Shown: positions 15,935-24,065 of the stretch, in pieces | How positions within the stretch are numbered: the stretch's first letter is position 1 | Layout: the number at the start of each line of letters is the position of its first letter | From: Prolixibacteraceae bacterium | Lineage (GTDB): Bacteria > Bacteroidota > Bacteroidia > Bacteroidales > Prolixibacteraceae | NCBI GenBank assembly: GCA_019459485.1 | Contig: JAIBEZ010000007.1 | Coordinates: 1-64,000 of the forward strand | Reading direction: 5' to 3' | DNA: 64,000 bases | The notes under the pieces: model-generated | Told to the model about the DNA's origin: nothing | The model's input: the letters and a program-made list of their open reading frames with translations, nothing else | Databases searched by the model: none | Made by a program: the position numbers and the translations under genes

Positions 15935-17566
15935 GTGAAATACGTGTTTACAAAATACTATCATACACTTATCCATCTCAAACCAATACAAATCCGCTAC
16001 CAGCTTTGGTACCGGATTCGTCGGTCGTGGAGAAAAATGAGCGGATTTAAGTATCCATTATCAACAAAAAGAGATGGCTATCCGTTAGTTTTGAAACCTT
16101 TTATTCCAAAGAATAACAGTTTTGACAATTTCAGGTTTACGTTTCTCAACCAACCCAATGCTTTCGCAGAAAATGCCATAGACTGGAACTTTAACAAGAA
16201 TGGTAAACTGTGGACCTATAATCTGAATTACTTTGACTTCCTTCTTCAGCCGGGAATAAAAGTTGAAGAGGGGCAAACTTTGATAGAAGATTTCATTTTG
16301 AAATTGAAAAATAACTCCACCGCATTAGAGCCCTACCCTATTGCCCTGCGCGGAATCAACTGGATTAAATTCATAGCTCAATGCTCATCTTCAAATTCTC
16401 AAATTCTCAAATTCTCAAATTCATTATTCGCCCAATATCAAATCCTTTTAGACAACATCGAATATCACCTTTTGGGCAATCATCTACTCGAAGATGGATT
16501 CAGCCTGTTGTTTGGTGCCTTCTATTTCAGGGATGAAAAATTTTACCGGAAAGCAGTTGAAATAATCAAACCGGAATTGGATGAACAAATACTGGAGGAT
16601 GGCGCCCATTTTGAATTAAGCCCCATGTACCATCAAATTATTCTTGATCGCTTACTTGATTGTATTAACCTGGTTCAAAACAACCAACGATTCGCTAATC
16701 AGGAATCCATACTCATCTTTCTCAAAGAGAAGGCTGTCAGAATGTTGCAATGGCTCAATGGAATGACCTTCTCCAATGGGCAAATCCCATTATTAAACGA
16801 CTCTACTACCGGAATCGCTGCCACAACGGACCAATTAAATCAATATGCAATACGCTTAGAAATACTTACACAAAGCGCCATTAATGTAATTCGTAATAAT
16901 TCGTGTAATTTGAATGAATCGGGTTACCGCAGATTTAACAGCACTTTTTATGAATGCATTTTTGACATCGGTCACATTGGTCCATCATACCAAACTGGTC
17001 ATGCACATGCCGATACTTTCAATTTTGTGTTAAATGTAAACAACCTGCCTTTTATTGTTGATACCGGCATTTCTACCTATGAAGACAATGATACAAGATT
17101 AAATGAACGCGGAACAGCTGCTCATAACACCAGTACAATTCAGGATAAAAATTCATCACAAATTTGGTCTTCGTTCCGGGTTGCTAAAAGAGCCAAAGTC
17201 AAAATAATTACCCGGGAACCAACTGAAATTGTGGCAATACACAATGGTTATCAATCAATTGGTCTTACCCACCAACGATCTTTTCAGTTTGAAAAGAAGA
17301 GTATTCTTATAATAGATTCACTCTTAGGCAAATCAAGTGCCGAAGGAACGGTTCATTTACATTTTCATCCCGATGTTCACATTTCCCAGGCTAAAAGTGA
17401 ATTGATTGTAGATAATAAATATTGCATAAAGTTTAATAACTACCTTGATTTAAAAATAATTGACTACCAGTATCCATTGGGATATAATAAATACATTTCA
17501 GCAAAAAAATGTTTAGCAACGTTTCATTCAACAATGAGTTTTAAAATTATACTGTATGAAGATTGA
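15935..17566 (+). CDS. Heparinase II/III-like / alginate-lyase-like protein
   Basis: A 543-residue protein. The N-terminal alpha/alpha toroid part holds NYFDFLLQPG, LLGNHLLEDGFSLLFGAF and FELSPMYHQIILDRLLD. The C-terminal heparinase II/III beta-sandwich (about 320-530) includes HAHADTFNFVLN with His residues. It may cleave or modify uronate-containing chains; its substrate in these clusters is unknown. The only start after an in-frame TAA (15929-15931) that leaves full length is GTG at 15935, which lies inside an attcgtgaaat repeat, so a repeat seems to supply the start codon. Two other repeat insertions lie in frame at 16391 and 16885. It overlaps wecB by 11 bp. Confidence 0.82.
   Translation: MKYVFTKYYHTLIHLKPIQIRYQLWYRIRRSWRKMSGFKYPLSTKRDGYPLVLKPFIPKNNSFDNFRFTFLNQPNAFAENAIDWNFNKNGKLWTYNLNYFDFLLQPGIKVEEGQTLIEDFILKLKNNSTALEPYPIALRGINWIKFIAQCSSSNSQILKFSNSLFAQYQILLDNIEYHLLGNHLLEDGFSLLFGAFYFRDEKFYRKAVEIIKPELDEQILEDGAHFELSPMYHQIILDRLLDCINLVQNNQRFANQESILIFLKEKAVRMLQWLNGMTFSNGQIPLLNDSTTGIAATTDQLNQYAIRLEILTQSAINVIRNNSCNLNESGYRRFNSTFYECIFDIGHIGPSYQTGHAHADTFNFVLNVNNLPFIVDTGISTYEDNDTRLNERGTAAHNTSTIQDKNSSQIWSSFRVAKRAKVKIITREPTEIVAIHNGYQSIGLTHQRSFQFEKKSILIIDSLLGKSSAEGTVHLHFHPDVHISQAKSELIVDNKYCIKFNNYLDLKIIDYQYPLGYNKYISAKKCLATFHSTMSFKIILYED
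16391..16422 (+). repeat. In-frame AAATTCTC tandem repeat
   Basis: About four 8-bp units (AAATTCTC) are translated as SNSQILKFSNS at residues 153-163 of the heparinase-like protein. The unit length is not a multiple of three, so each unit is read in a different phase. The overall insertion keeps the frame. Confidence 0.8.
16885..16911 (+). repeat. In-frame AATTCGT repeat
   Basis: The word aattcgt occurs twice within 27 bp and is read as NVIRNNSCNL at residues 317-326 of the heparinase-like protein. It matches the non-coding attcgtgtaattcgt repeats elsewhere in the window. Confidence 0.65.
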
Positions 17567-18647
17567 TTTAATAGCAGGCGCCCGTCCCAATTTCATGAAA
17601 ATCGCTCCCATCATAGACGCCATTCATAAAGCCCAAAAAGAAAATAAACCAATCACCTACCGTCTTATTCACACAGGTCAGCATTATGACAGAAATATGA
17701 GCGGTAGTTTTTTTGAGGAACTTGGAATCCCTGATCCAAATGTAAATTTAGGCGCTGGAGGTGGCACTCAGGCTGAACAAACAGCAGCAATCATGATTGG
17801 TTATGAGAAGTTGTTGTCAGAAGAAAAATCAGATCTCTGTTTGGTAGTTGGTGATGTTACTTCTACGATGGCTTGTGCAATCAGTGCCCAAAAAATGCAT
17901 GTTAAAGTAGCCCATGTAGAGGGTGGAATTCGATCAGGTGACTGGTCAATGCCAGAAGAGATCAATCGTATGGTGACTGACAGCATTACCAACTATTTTT
18001 TCACAACTACTGAAATTGCCGACAACAATCTACGGAAGTTGGACATTACTGACGATCGTATTTTCCGGGTTGGGAATACCATGATCGATACCCTTATCAG
18101 GCACCGTCCGCGTTTTAAAAAGCCTGCAGTTTGGGATAAGATAGGACTTGAAGAACACAAATATATAGTGATGACACTTCATCGACCCGCCAATGTTGAC
18201 GAAGAAGGCACTCTAAAGGAATTATTAAATGAAATTATTTCGCATTCACACAACGTTCCGCTTGTATTTCCGGTGCATCCACGTACTGCTAAAATCCTCA
18301 TCAATATGGGAATATCCCATCAACGTCTTCATATGATTGAACCCTTGAGTTATCTTGAATTCAACTATTTGGTTGAACGAAGTTTGGCTGTAATTACGGA
18401 TTCTGGTGGCATCACAGAAGAAACGACCGTTATGGGCATCCCATGTATGACCTTAAGAGACAATACGGAACGCCCTGAAACAATTACGCTCGGGACCAAT
18501 GAATTACTTGGCACCGATCCGAAATCCATAAAGCCAGCAATGGAACAACTTTTTACAGGCAAATGGAAAGAAGGCAGTATCCCTGAATTTTGGGATGGCA
18601 AGACAGCAGAAAGAATTGTTGATATTTTATTGCAATTAAAAATTTAA
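17556..18647 (+). CDS. wecB: UDP-N-acetylglucosamine 2-epimerase (non-hydrolysing), WecB-like
   Basis: A 363-residue GT-B-fold epimerase beginning DLIAGARPNFMKIAPII. The catalytic acidic region VAHVEGGIRSGDWSMPEEINR and the later VFPVHPRTAKIL, ITDSGGITEETTVMGIP and R-PETI motifs are all present. It interconverts UDP-GlcNAc and UDP-ManNAc, or a 2-epimer pair of a modified UDP-HexNAc. With the dehydrogenase at 2533 it could give UDP-ManNAcA-type precursors. It overlaps the heparinase-like gene by 11 bp. The symbol is used in the broad family sense. Confidence 0.88.
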   Translation: MKIDLIAGARPNFMKIAPIIDAIHKAQKENKPITYRLIHTGQHYDRNMSGSFFEELGIPDPNVNLGAGGGTQAEQTAAIMIGYEKLLSEEKSDLCLVVGDVTSTMACAISAQKMHVKVAHVEGGIRSGDWSMPEEINRMVTDSITNYFFTTTEIADNNLRKLDITDDRIFRVGNTMIDTLIRHRPRFKKPAVWDKIGLEEHKYIVMTLHRPANVDEEGTLKELLNEIISHSHNVPLVFPVHPRTAKILINMGISHQRLHMIEPLSYLEFNYLVERSLAVITDSGGITEETTVMGIPCMTLRDNTERPETITLGTNELLGTDPKSIKPAMEQLFTGKWKEGSIPEFWDGKTAERIVDILLQLKI

Positions 18648-18800
18648 TGGGTTTTATTGTGTTGGTCGAATTACGTTTGCTTTAGCAAATTGATAAAGCA
18701 TAAGCATATTAATAGATATCAACAACATTGCAATTAAGACTTATAAATTATTGCAAATTTAACTGAGCCTAAGCTTATAGAAAAAAATAGCCTTATTATA

Positions 18801-19973
18801 ATGAATATATTATTACTTACTTTTTATTTTGAACCTGATTTGTGTGCCGGATCGTTCAGAAACAGTCCATTATTTAAAGAATTATTAAGCCAGACAAAAG
18901 AAGGCGATTTTATTCATGTAATTACTACCCAACCTAATCGATACAAATCATATAATACTGTAGTTGAAAAGGTTGAAAATGGAATCAATTTTAAAATAGA
19001 CAGAATTAAAATACCAGATCATAATAGCGGTCTTTTTGATCAGGCAACCTCATTTTTGGTATTTTATAAAGAGGCATTCAAATTAGCCAGAAAAAATAAA
19101 TATGATTTGGTTTATGCCTCATCTTCCCGCTTGTTCACTGCATTTCTGGGAAGAAGAATTTCGTATAAACAAAAACTCCCTTTATATCTTGATATTCGGG
19201 ATATTTTTGTTGATACCATGAAGGATGTATTTAAACATCGGAAAATCATTCAAATTCCAGCAGTCGCTTTTTTAAAGATTATTGAAAAATATACATTTTC
19301 GAGAGCTAATCATATTAACCTGGTTTCTGAAGGTTTTAAAGACTATTTTCTCGGATATCCAAAGCCAGCATATACATTTTTTACGAATGGAATTGATGAC
19401 ATCTTTCTGGAAGATCATCAGACTTATAATTCCCGAAAATCAGATGTTAAGATAATTACATATACGGGGAACATAGGAAGTGGTCAGGGTCTTGAAAAAA
19501 TCATTCCACAGGCGGCTAAAATTTTGGGAAACAAATATCTCTTTAAAATCATTGGAGATGGTGGAACCAAAGTTTTACTAAAAAACAAAGTTGAGGAATT
19601 GTGTCTGACAAATGTTGAGCTAATCAATCCGGTATCAAGAGATGAATTAATTGCATACTATAAGGAGGCTGATTTTTTATTTTTACACCTGAATGATTTA
19701 GCTGCATTTAAAAATGTCTTACCTTCAAAGATATTTGAATATGCAACATTTAATAAACCTATAATTGCAGGAGTTAGTGGATATGCTAATAAATTTATCA
19801 AAGATAATCTGGATAATTATATATTATTTAATCCAACAGATGTGAACGGATTCGTAAGTCAATTAAAACTATTCCGCCCCGGAAATATGGACCGAACTAA
19901 ATTTATTGAAAAATTTGCGAGAAAAAATATCATGAAAAACATGGCTGGAAGTATCTTAAATGTAAGGAATTAA
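18801..19973 (+). CDS. WbuB-like family 4 glycosyltransferase
   Basis: A 390-residue GT-B enzyme. It has MNILLLTFYFEPDLCAGSFR at the start, LPLYLDIRDIFVDTM near residue 130 as in WbuB (an L-fucosamine transferase), GSGQGLEKIIPQA near 225, and FLHLNDLAAFKNVLPSKIFEY near 290. That last segment corresponds to the donor-binding EX7E region. Its place after wecB and before the sugar-reductase genes agrees with transfer of an N-acetylated 6-deoxysugar. The sugar itself is inferred. Confidence 0.8.
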   Translation: MNILLLTFYFEPDLCAGSFRNSPLFKELLSQTKEGDFIHVITTQPNRYKSYNTVVEKVENGINFKIDRIKIPDHNSGLFDQATSFLVFYKEAFKLARKNKYDLVYASSSRLFTAFLGRRISYKQKLPLYLDIRDIFVDTMKDVFKHRKIIQIPAVAFLKIIEKYTFSRANHINLVSEGFKDYFLGYPKPAYTFFTNGIDDIFLEDHQTYNSRKSDVKIITYTGNIGSGQGLEKIIPQAAKILGNKYLFKIIGDGGTKVLLKNKVEELCLTNVELINPVSRDELIAYYKEADFLFLHLNDLAAFKNVLPSKIFEYATFNKPIIAGVSGYANKFIKDNLDNYILFNPTDVNGFVSQLKLFRPGNMDRTKFIEKFARKNIMKNMAGSILNVRN

Positions 19974-19984
19974 ACAATTTTGAA

Positions 19985-20089
19985 TTCATGCAATTTTTTT
20001 TTAGTCACCGGAATCCACGGATTTGTTGGAAGCAATATCGTTTCTGCCCTTGAAAAACAGCATACCATTTATGGTTTGGATATTTGAAC
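19985..20089 (+). pseudogene. Truncated 5' copy of the 4-keto-reductase gene
   Basis: One frame reads LVTGIHGFVGSNIVSALE then KQHTIYGLDI and a stop. This is a diverged copy of the first 35 residues of the gene starting at 20970 (ILITGIHGFVGSNLVAAL ... TIYGLDI). The rest of the gene is absent. Both copies point the same way, and an antitoxin remnant (20634-20843) lies between them. Confidence 0.85.
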
Positions 20090-20204
20090 CTTAACAGAAC
20101 CAAAAGGCGAAAGAGCGTTTAACCTTATTACCTTATTGATTTACAGTTAGATTTATATGGCTAAAACAAGGTAGATGAAGCTTTTTTTTATGTAACTTCA
20201 TTTG

Positions 20205-20570
20205 CGATTGCGATTTCCCTGCCTGCCGACAGGCAGGCATTCCGTCCGAAAGTGGGCAATCGCTTTAATCATCCTTTTAGCGCGGACGGGTTTCACTTTT
20301 TCATTGGCTTATTCTGCAAAGAGGTCGCTGCGATGCAGCTTTTCACTGGTACGGAATTTACATCGTGACCGCCCCTATTTCTTGCCTTTTGTTCATGGCC
20401 TACATATACCATAATGAATTATAGATTAATCCAATAACTTTGATGGTATAATGCCGATGGAAAGAAATGTTTAGGCTAATCGAGTTTGCGAAGATTGGAC
20501 TATTACTTTTTTCAAATCGGTATTAAAAATTCCAATATTTCGGACGCCTGCCTGCCGCAGGCAGGGAAAA
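20205..20570 (+). repeat. Dispersed repeats: CCTGCCTGCCG palindromes and TTCCGTCCG ... GCGCGGACGG element
   Basis: This non-coding stretch holds CCTGCCTGCCGACAGGCAGG (near 20217) and a similar palindrome near 20548. It also holds a block from ttccgtccg (20240) to gcgcggacgggtttcacttttt (20280-20302), whose outer words recur at 56608-56655. Open frames across it are not conserved coding sequence. Confidence 0.6.
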
Positions 20571-20633
20571 GCATTCGTCCCCCTTTTAAAATTAAAATTT
20601 GAATTCTTTTTCACAGACCTCTGCAACATTGGG

Positions 20634-20843
20634 TGTACGACAAAATTTATTCCTATTGAAGAATGGCAAACGTTGAAAACAAAATACACCGATCTTCAAA
20701 AAGAGGAAGCAAAAAACTTCATTGAACCCAATAGCCGGCAAAAGAAAATTTTGGATGACAGGTTATCCGATTATTACCAAAACCCCAGCGATGTAGCCGA
20801 CTTTAATAAAACCATCGATGATATTGAAATATCAATTGGTTAA
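20634..20843 (+). pseudogene. Antitoxin remnant (Unstab_antitox / addiction-module component-like)
   Basis: The frame ending at 20841-20843 reads TTKFIPIEEWQTLKTKY, then RQKKILDDRLSDYYQNPSDVADF and IDDIEISIG. The W/RQKKILDDRL ... NPxxVxDF pattern is typical of small addiction-module antitoxins upstream of ParE/RelE toxins. No usable start codon precedes it (TGT stands where ATG is expected) and no toxin follows. Confidence 0.6.
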
Positions 20844-20969
20844 TCGGCTCAATTTTAATCTCCATATCAAATTCATTACCTAATCGACGACTTGCACCAA
20901 AATATTATTATCCTGGCAATAATACACGCGTATAAAAATCCAATGGATTATTCAAACAGGTAGATATAC

Positions 20970-21965
20970 ATGAATATACTAATTACCGGCATCCACGGTT
21001 TCGTTGGAAGTAACTTAGTTGCTGCCCTTAAACAACATCACACGATTTACGGCTTGGACATTGTTTCACCACAAAAGGATGGAGTTACCAAAACTTATGG
21101 GTGGAATGAATTACATGATATTCCACCCATTGATTGTATGATTCATTTGGCAGGGAAAGCACATGATACAAAAAAACAAGCCAATGCACAGGTTTATTTT
21201 GATATCAATACCGGATTGACCCAAAAGATATTTGATTGGTTTTTAACCACCAATGCCAGCAAGTTTATTTATTTTAGTTCGGCCAAAGCTGCAGCCGATC
21301 AGGTAGATGGCGAAATACTCACCGAAGATGTAATCCCCAAACCCAAAGGACCTTACGGCGAAAGTAAGATAGCGGCGGAGGAGTACATACTTAGTTCGCA
21401 GTCACAGAACAAGGTACAAGAAAAAAGAATTCAGGGAGCAGGGAGCAGGGAGCAGGGGGCATGGGAGCAGTCTTCCAACAAAAAAGTCTTCATCCTTCGC
21501 CCTTGTATGATTCATGGTCCGGGGAACAAAGGCAATTTAAACCTGCTGTACAAGTTGGTTCAAAAAGGAATTCCCTGGCCTTTAGGTGCTTTTGAAAACA
21601 AACGATCGTTCACATCAATTGATAACCTGACATTTGTAATCAATCAAATCATTGAAAAAGACATTGAACCGGGCATCTACAACATGGCCGATGATACGCC
21701 CATTTCAACCAATCACCTGATTGAAATCATAGCAGCTTCAAAAGGTAAAAAAGTCAGGATATGGAGAATCAATCAGAAATTAATTTCAATCGCCGCCCGG
21801 ATTGGAGATATCTTCCATCTTCCTTTAAACTCAGAACGCTTAAAAAAACTAACAGAATCTTATGTGGTATCAAACCAGAAACTAAAAAAAGCATTGGGAA
21901 TAGAAAAGATGCCGGTGAGTGCAGAAGAAGGAATGAAAAAAACACTTGAGTCGTTCAGGAGATAA
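20970..21965 (+). CDS. NAD-dependent epimerase/dehydratase, UDP-4-keto-6-deoxy-HexNAc reductase-like (WbpV-like)
   Basis: A 331-residue extended SDR with the GxxGxxG motif TGIHGFVGSNLV (residues 5-16), the active-site Ser region FIYFSSAKAAAD and YxxxK in YGESKIAAEE (residues 130-139). Followed by a 4,6-dehydratase and an initiating transferase gene, it fits the set that makes UDP-QuiNAc/FucNAc and loads it on undecaprenyl phosphate. A G-rich repeat (21433-21470) adds about 13 residues (GAGSREQGAWEQ) in frame after the catalytic helix. A truncated copy of its 5' end lies at 19985. Confidence 0.85.
   Translation: MNILITGIHGFVGSNLVAALKQHHTIYGLDIVSPQKDGVTKTYGWNELHDIPPIDCMIHLAGKAHDTKKQANAQVYFDINTGLTQKIFDWFLTTNASKFIYFSSAKAAADQVDGEILTEDVIPKPKGPYGESKIAAEEYILSSQSQNKVQEKRIQGAGSREQGAWEQSSNKKVFILRPCMIHGPGNKGNLNLLYKLVQKGIPWPLGAFENKRSFTSIDNLTFVINQIIEKDIEPGIYNMADDTPISTNHLIEIIAASKGKKVRIWRINQKLISIAARIGDIFHLPLNSERLKKLTESYVVSNQKLKKALGIEKMPVSAEEGMKKTLESFRR
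21433..21470 (+). repeat. In-frame GGGAGCA tandem repeat
   Basis: Units of agggagc/agggggc repeat about five times and are translated as QGAGSREQGAWEQ at residues 155-167 of the SDR protein. This low-complexity block interrupts otherwise normal family sequence. Confidence 0.85.
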
Positions 21966-22168
21966 GCACCTTCTTCATTGCCTGCCAAGGCTTGTCGGGC
22001 GGGCGAGGAGTTGGAGTGAAACGGAAACGATGAAGCAATCTGCCGGAAGATCGCCACAAATCTGGCTACTGACGGACTCGCGATGACGGTTGACACGGGC
22101 ATCATTGACTATCCAATAAACCAGAGCTTTGAACTTTAAACTTTGAACAATTAACATTAAACTCGCAC

Positions 22169-23437
22169 ATGCAAACAAACTTCAATCTCGACAGATTCAT
22201 ATCAACCTACGTTACCAAACGTGCAAAAAGCCTTTTGGCTGATGATTTCATAAAATACAATGCAGAGCTCAATAAGCGCATCAATGGTAAAAAAGTATTA
22301 GTAATTGGCGGTGCAGGAACCATTGGCTCATCTTACATTAAAGCCATTTTAAAATTCAACATTGCCAAGCTGGTGGTAGTTGATATCAATGAAAATGGCC
22401 TGACCGAACTGGTACGCGACTTAAGAAGTTCTAAAGGATACAATATCCCAAATGATTTTATCACCTATCCGGTTAATTTCGGAGAACGTGTATTTGAAAA
22501 GATCTTTCAGCAACACGGTCCCTTTGAGATCGTTGCCAATTTCGCGGCCCACAAACATGTACGCAGCGAGAAAGACATCTTCTCCATTGAGGCCATGATT
22601 GAAAACAATGTGTTGCGTGCCCGTAAACTTCTCGATCTTTTATTGCAATACCCGCCGGAACATTTCTTTTGCGTTTCAACCGACAAAGCAGCAAACCCTG
22701 TAAACATTATGGGCGCCAGCAAAAAGCTGATGGAAGAAATGATTATGGCTTATTCTGATCGGTTACCCATTAAAACAGCAAGGTTCGCCAATGTAGCCTT
22801 CTCAAACGGAAGTTTACCATTGGGCTTTCTTGAAAGATTAAACAAGCAACAACCCTGGTCATGTCCGTTAGGCATTCGCAGGTTCTTTGTTTCACCACAG
22901 GAATCCGGAGAACTGTGTTTAATGGCTTCCATCATGGGAGAATCGGGAGATATTTTCTTCCCAAAACTGGATGAAGACCGCGACATGATTCCATTTGATG
23001 AAATTGCTTTGAACCTGCTGAAAGAACTTGGATTGGAAGCGGATATTTGCGTGTCAGAAGACGAAGCCAAACAAAAAGCAACGTTTCGACAAGCTCAACG
23101 AGCGAATCAGGACCCTGAGCTTGTGGAAGGAGTGGCCCCTGAGCTCGTCGAAAGGTATCCTATTTATTTCTTTGGTTCCGATACTTCAGGTGAAAAATCC
23201 TTTGAAGAGTTTTTCACTGAACAGGAAGAACTGGACAATGATTCGTTTATCAATTTGGGAGTAGTTAAAAATTCAAAGAAACGCAGTATTCAGGAAATAG
23301 ATACCATATTTGATCAGCTTCATTCCCTTTTCGAATCAAAAGAAGTGACCAAAGCTGCCATTGTGAATATCCTGAAAGTCTATTTACCCAACTTCGAACA
23401 CATTGAGACGGGTAAAGGATTAGATTCGAAGATGTAA
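22169..23437 (+). CDS. UDP-HexNAc 4,6-dehydratase-like polysaccharide biosynthesis protein
   Basis: A 422-residue SDR of the Polysacc_synt_2 group (PF02719). It has GKKVLVIGGAGTIGSSYIKA (NAD motif, about residue 34), FAAHKHVRSEKD and STDKAANPVNIMGASKKLMEE (active site, about 170-190). It would convert UDP-GlcNAc to a 4-keto-6-deoxy sugar for the reductase upstream. A 70-bp repeat (23084-23153) adds RQAQRANQDPELVEG at residues 306-328, in frame, in the C-terminal part, making the protein longer than usual for the family. The upstream gap holds degenerate dispersed repeats and an AACTTTGAAC-type inverted repeat. Confidence 0.85.
   Translation: MQTNFNLDRFISTYVTKRAKSLLADDFIKYNAELNKRINGKKVLVIGGAGTIGSSYIKAILKFNIAKLVVVDINENGLTELVRDLRSSKGYNIPNDFITYPVNFGERVFEKIFQQHGPFEIVANFAAHKHVRSEKDIFSIEAMIENNVLRARKLLDLLLQYPPEHFFCVSTDKAANPVNIMGASKKLMEEMIMAYSDRLPIKTARFANVAFSNGSLPLGFLERLNKQQPWSCPLGIRRFFVSPQESGELCLMASIMGESGDIFFPKLDEDRDMIPFDEIALNLLKELGLEADICVSEDEAKQKATFRQAQRANQDPELVEGVAPELVERYPIYFFGSDTSGEKSFEEFFTEQEELDNDSFINLGVVKNSKKRSIQEIDTIFDQLHSLFESKEVTKAAIVNILKVYLPNFEHIETGKGLDSKM
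23084..23153 (+). repeat. TTTCGACAAGCTCA palindromic repeat inserted in frame
   Basis: It starts TTTCGACAAGCTCA and ends with the complementary TGAGCTCGTCGAAA (one mismatch), 70 bp in all, with an internal ctgagcttgtggaagg. It is translated as FRQAQRANQDPELVEG. This inverted repeat is of a type common in intergenic regions, here inside a CDS. Confidence 0.85.
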
Positions 23438-23439
23438 GC

Positions 23440-23720
23440 GGATTGCTTCGTCGTACCTAAAAATACAAAGCAGGCAAACATTACTGGGGATTGCTTCGTC
23501 GTGCCTCCTCGCAATGACGAAGCCTTCGTGCGAAATGGTATGGGGGGAAATATGGCGGCTTCGCCGCAATATTTCCCCCCATACCATCCAACCATGCCCG
23601 TCATTGCGAGGAGACGGAGTGAAACGGAGTCGACAAAGCAATCCTTTTGCGTCTTCCCCGCCCGTCATTGCGAGGAATTTTTCTGAGGAACGAAGAAAAA
23701 TGACGAAGCAATCCCCTCAC
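23440..23720 (+). repeat. Mosaic of GTCATTGCGAGG repeats around a 25-bp-stem hairpin
   Basis: At least four copies, in both orientations, of the CGTCATTGCGAGG / GATTGCTTCGTCG element (near 23441, 23489, 23600 and 23668). Between them lies a hairpin at 23535-23587 with arms ATGGTATGGGGGGAAATAT and complement and an inner GCGGC/GCCGC stem with a TTC loop. Open frames across it are artefacts of the palindromes. It separates the dehydratase gene from the GIY-YIG gene. Confidence 0.85.
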
Positions 23721-23738
23721 TTATAAACAAAATTTCTT

Positions 23739-24035
23739 ATGCTCAAAGGAGGTTTTATATACATCTTGACTAATCACCAACATATGGTACTTTATACCGG
23801 GGTAACAAGCAATTTAGTCAACAGGATACACCAACATAAAACCCACGCTTTCAAGAATTCATTTACCAGCAAATACAACACAAACATTCTTGTTTACTTC
23901 GAAATGTTTGATCAAATAGAACAAGCAATCCTTAGAGAGAAACAACTAAAAGCTGGGTCCCGACAAAAGAAAATCGATTTGATCAACAAGTTCAATCCTG
24001 AATGGAAAGAACTTACACCACCACAACTATTTTAG
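23739..24035 (+). CDS. GIY-YIG domain endonuclease-like protein
   Basis: A 98-residue stand-alone GIY-YIG protein: FIYILTN (GIY position), LYTGVTSNLVNRIHQH (YIG position plus catalytic Arg), YFEMFDQIEQAILREKQLKAG with the catalytic Glu, and a C-terminal NPEWKEL. Such UPF0213/YhbQ-like proteins are presumed nucleases with unknown targets. It sits between two polysaccharide genes that would normally be neighbours, directly after a mosaic of palindromic repeats. That setting suggests it arrived with the repeats or acts on them. Confidence 0.85.
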   Translation: MLKGGFIYILTNHQHMVLYTGVTSNLVNRIHQHKTHAFKNSFTSKYNTNILVYFEMFDQIEQAILREKQLKAGSRQKKIDLINKFNPEWKELTPPQLF

Positions 24036-24065
24036 AATGCAATAGATAACTAAAAACACAGATAA

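Noticed and set aside
20202-20414. 70-residue open frame
   Set aside because: It spans dispersed palindromes (CCTGCCTGCCG and GCGCGGACGG words) that also occur elsewhere as non-coding repeats.
23501-23726. Short open frames in the 23.4-23.7 kb region
   Set aside because: They lie entirely within palindromic repeats and overlap each other in several frames.
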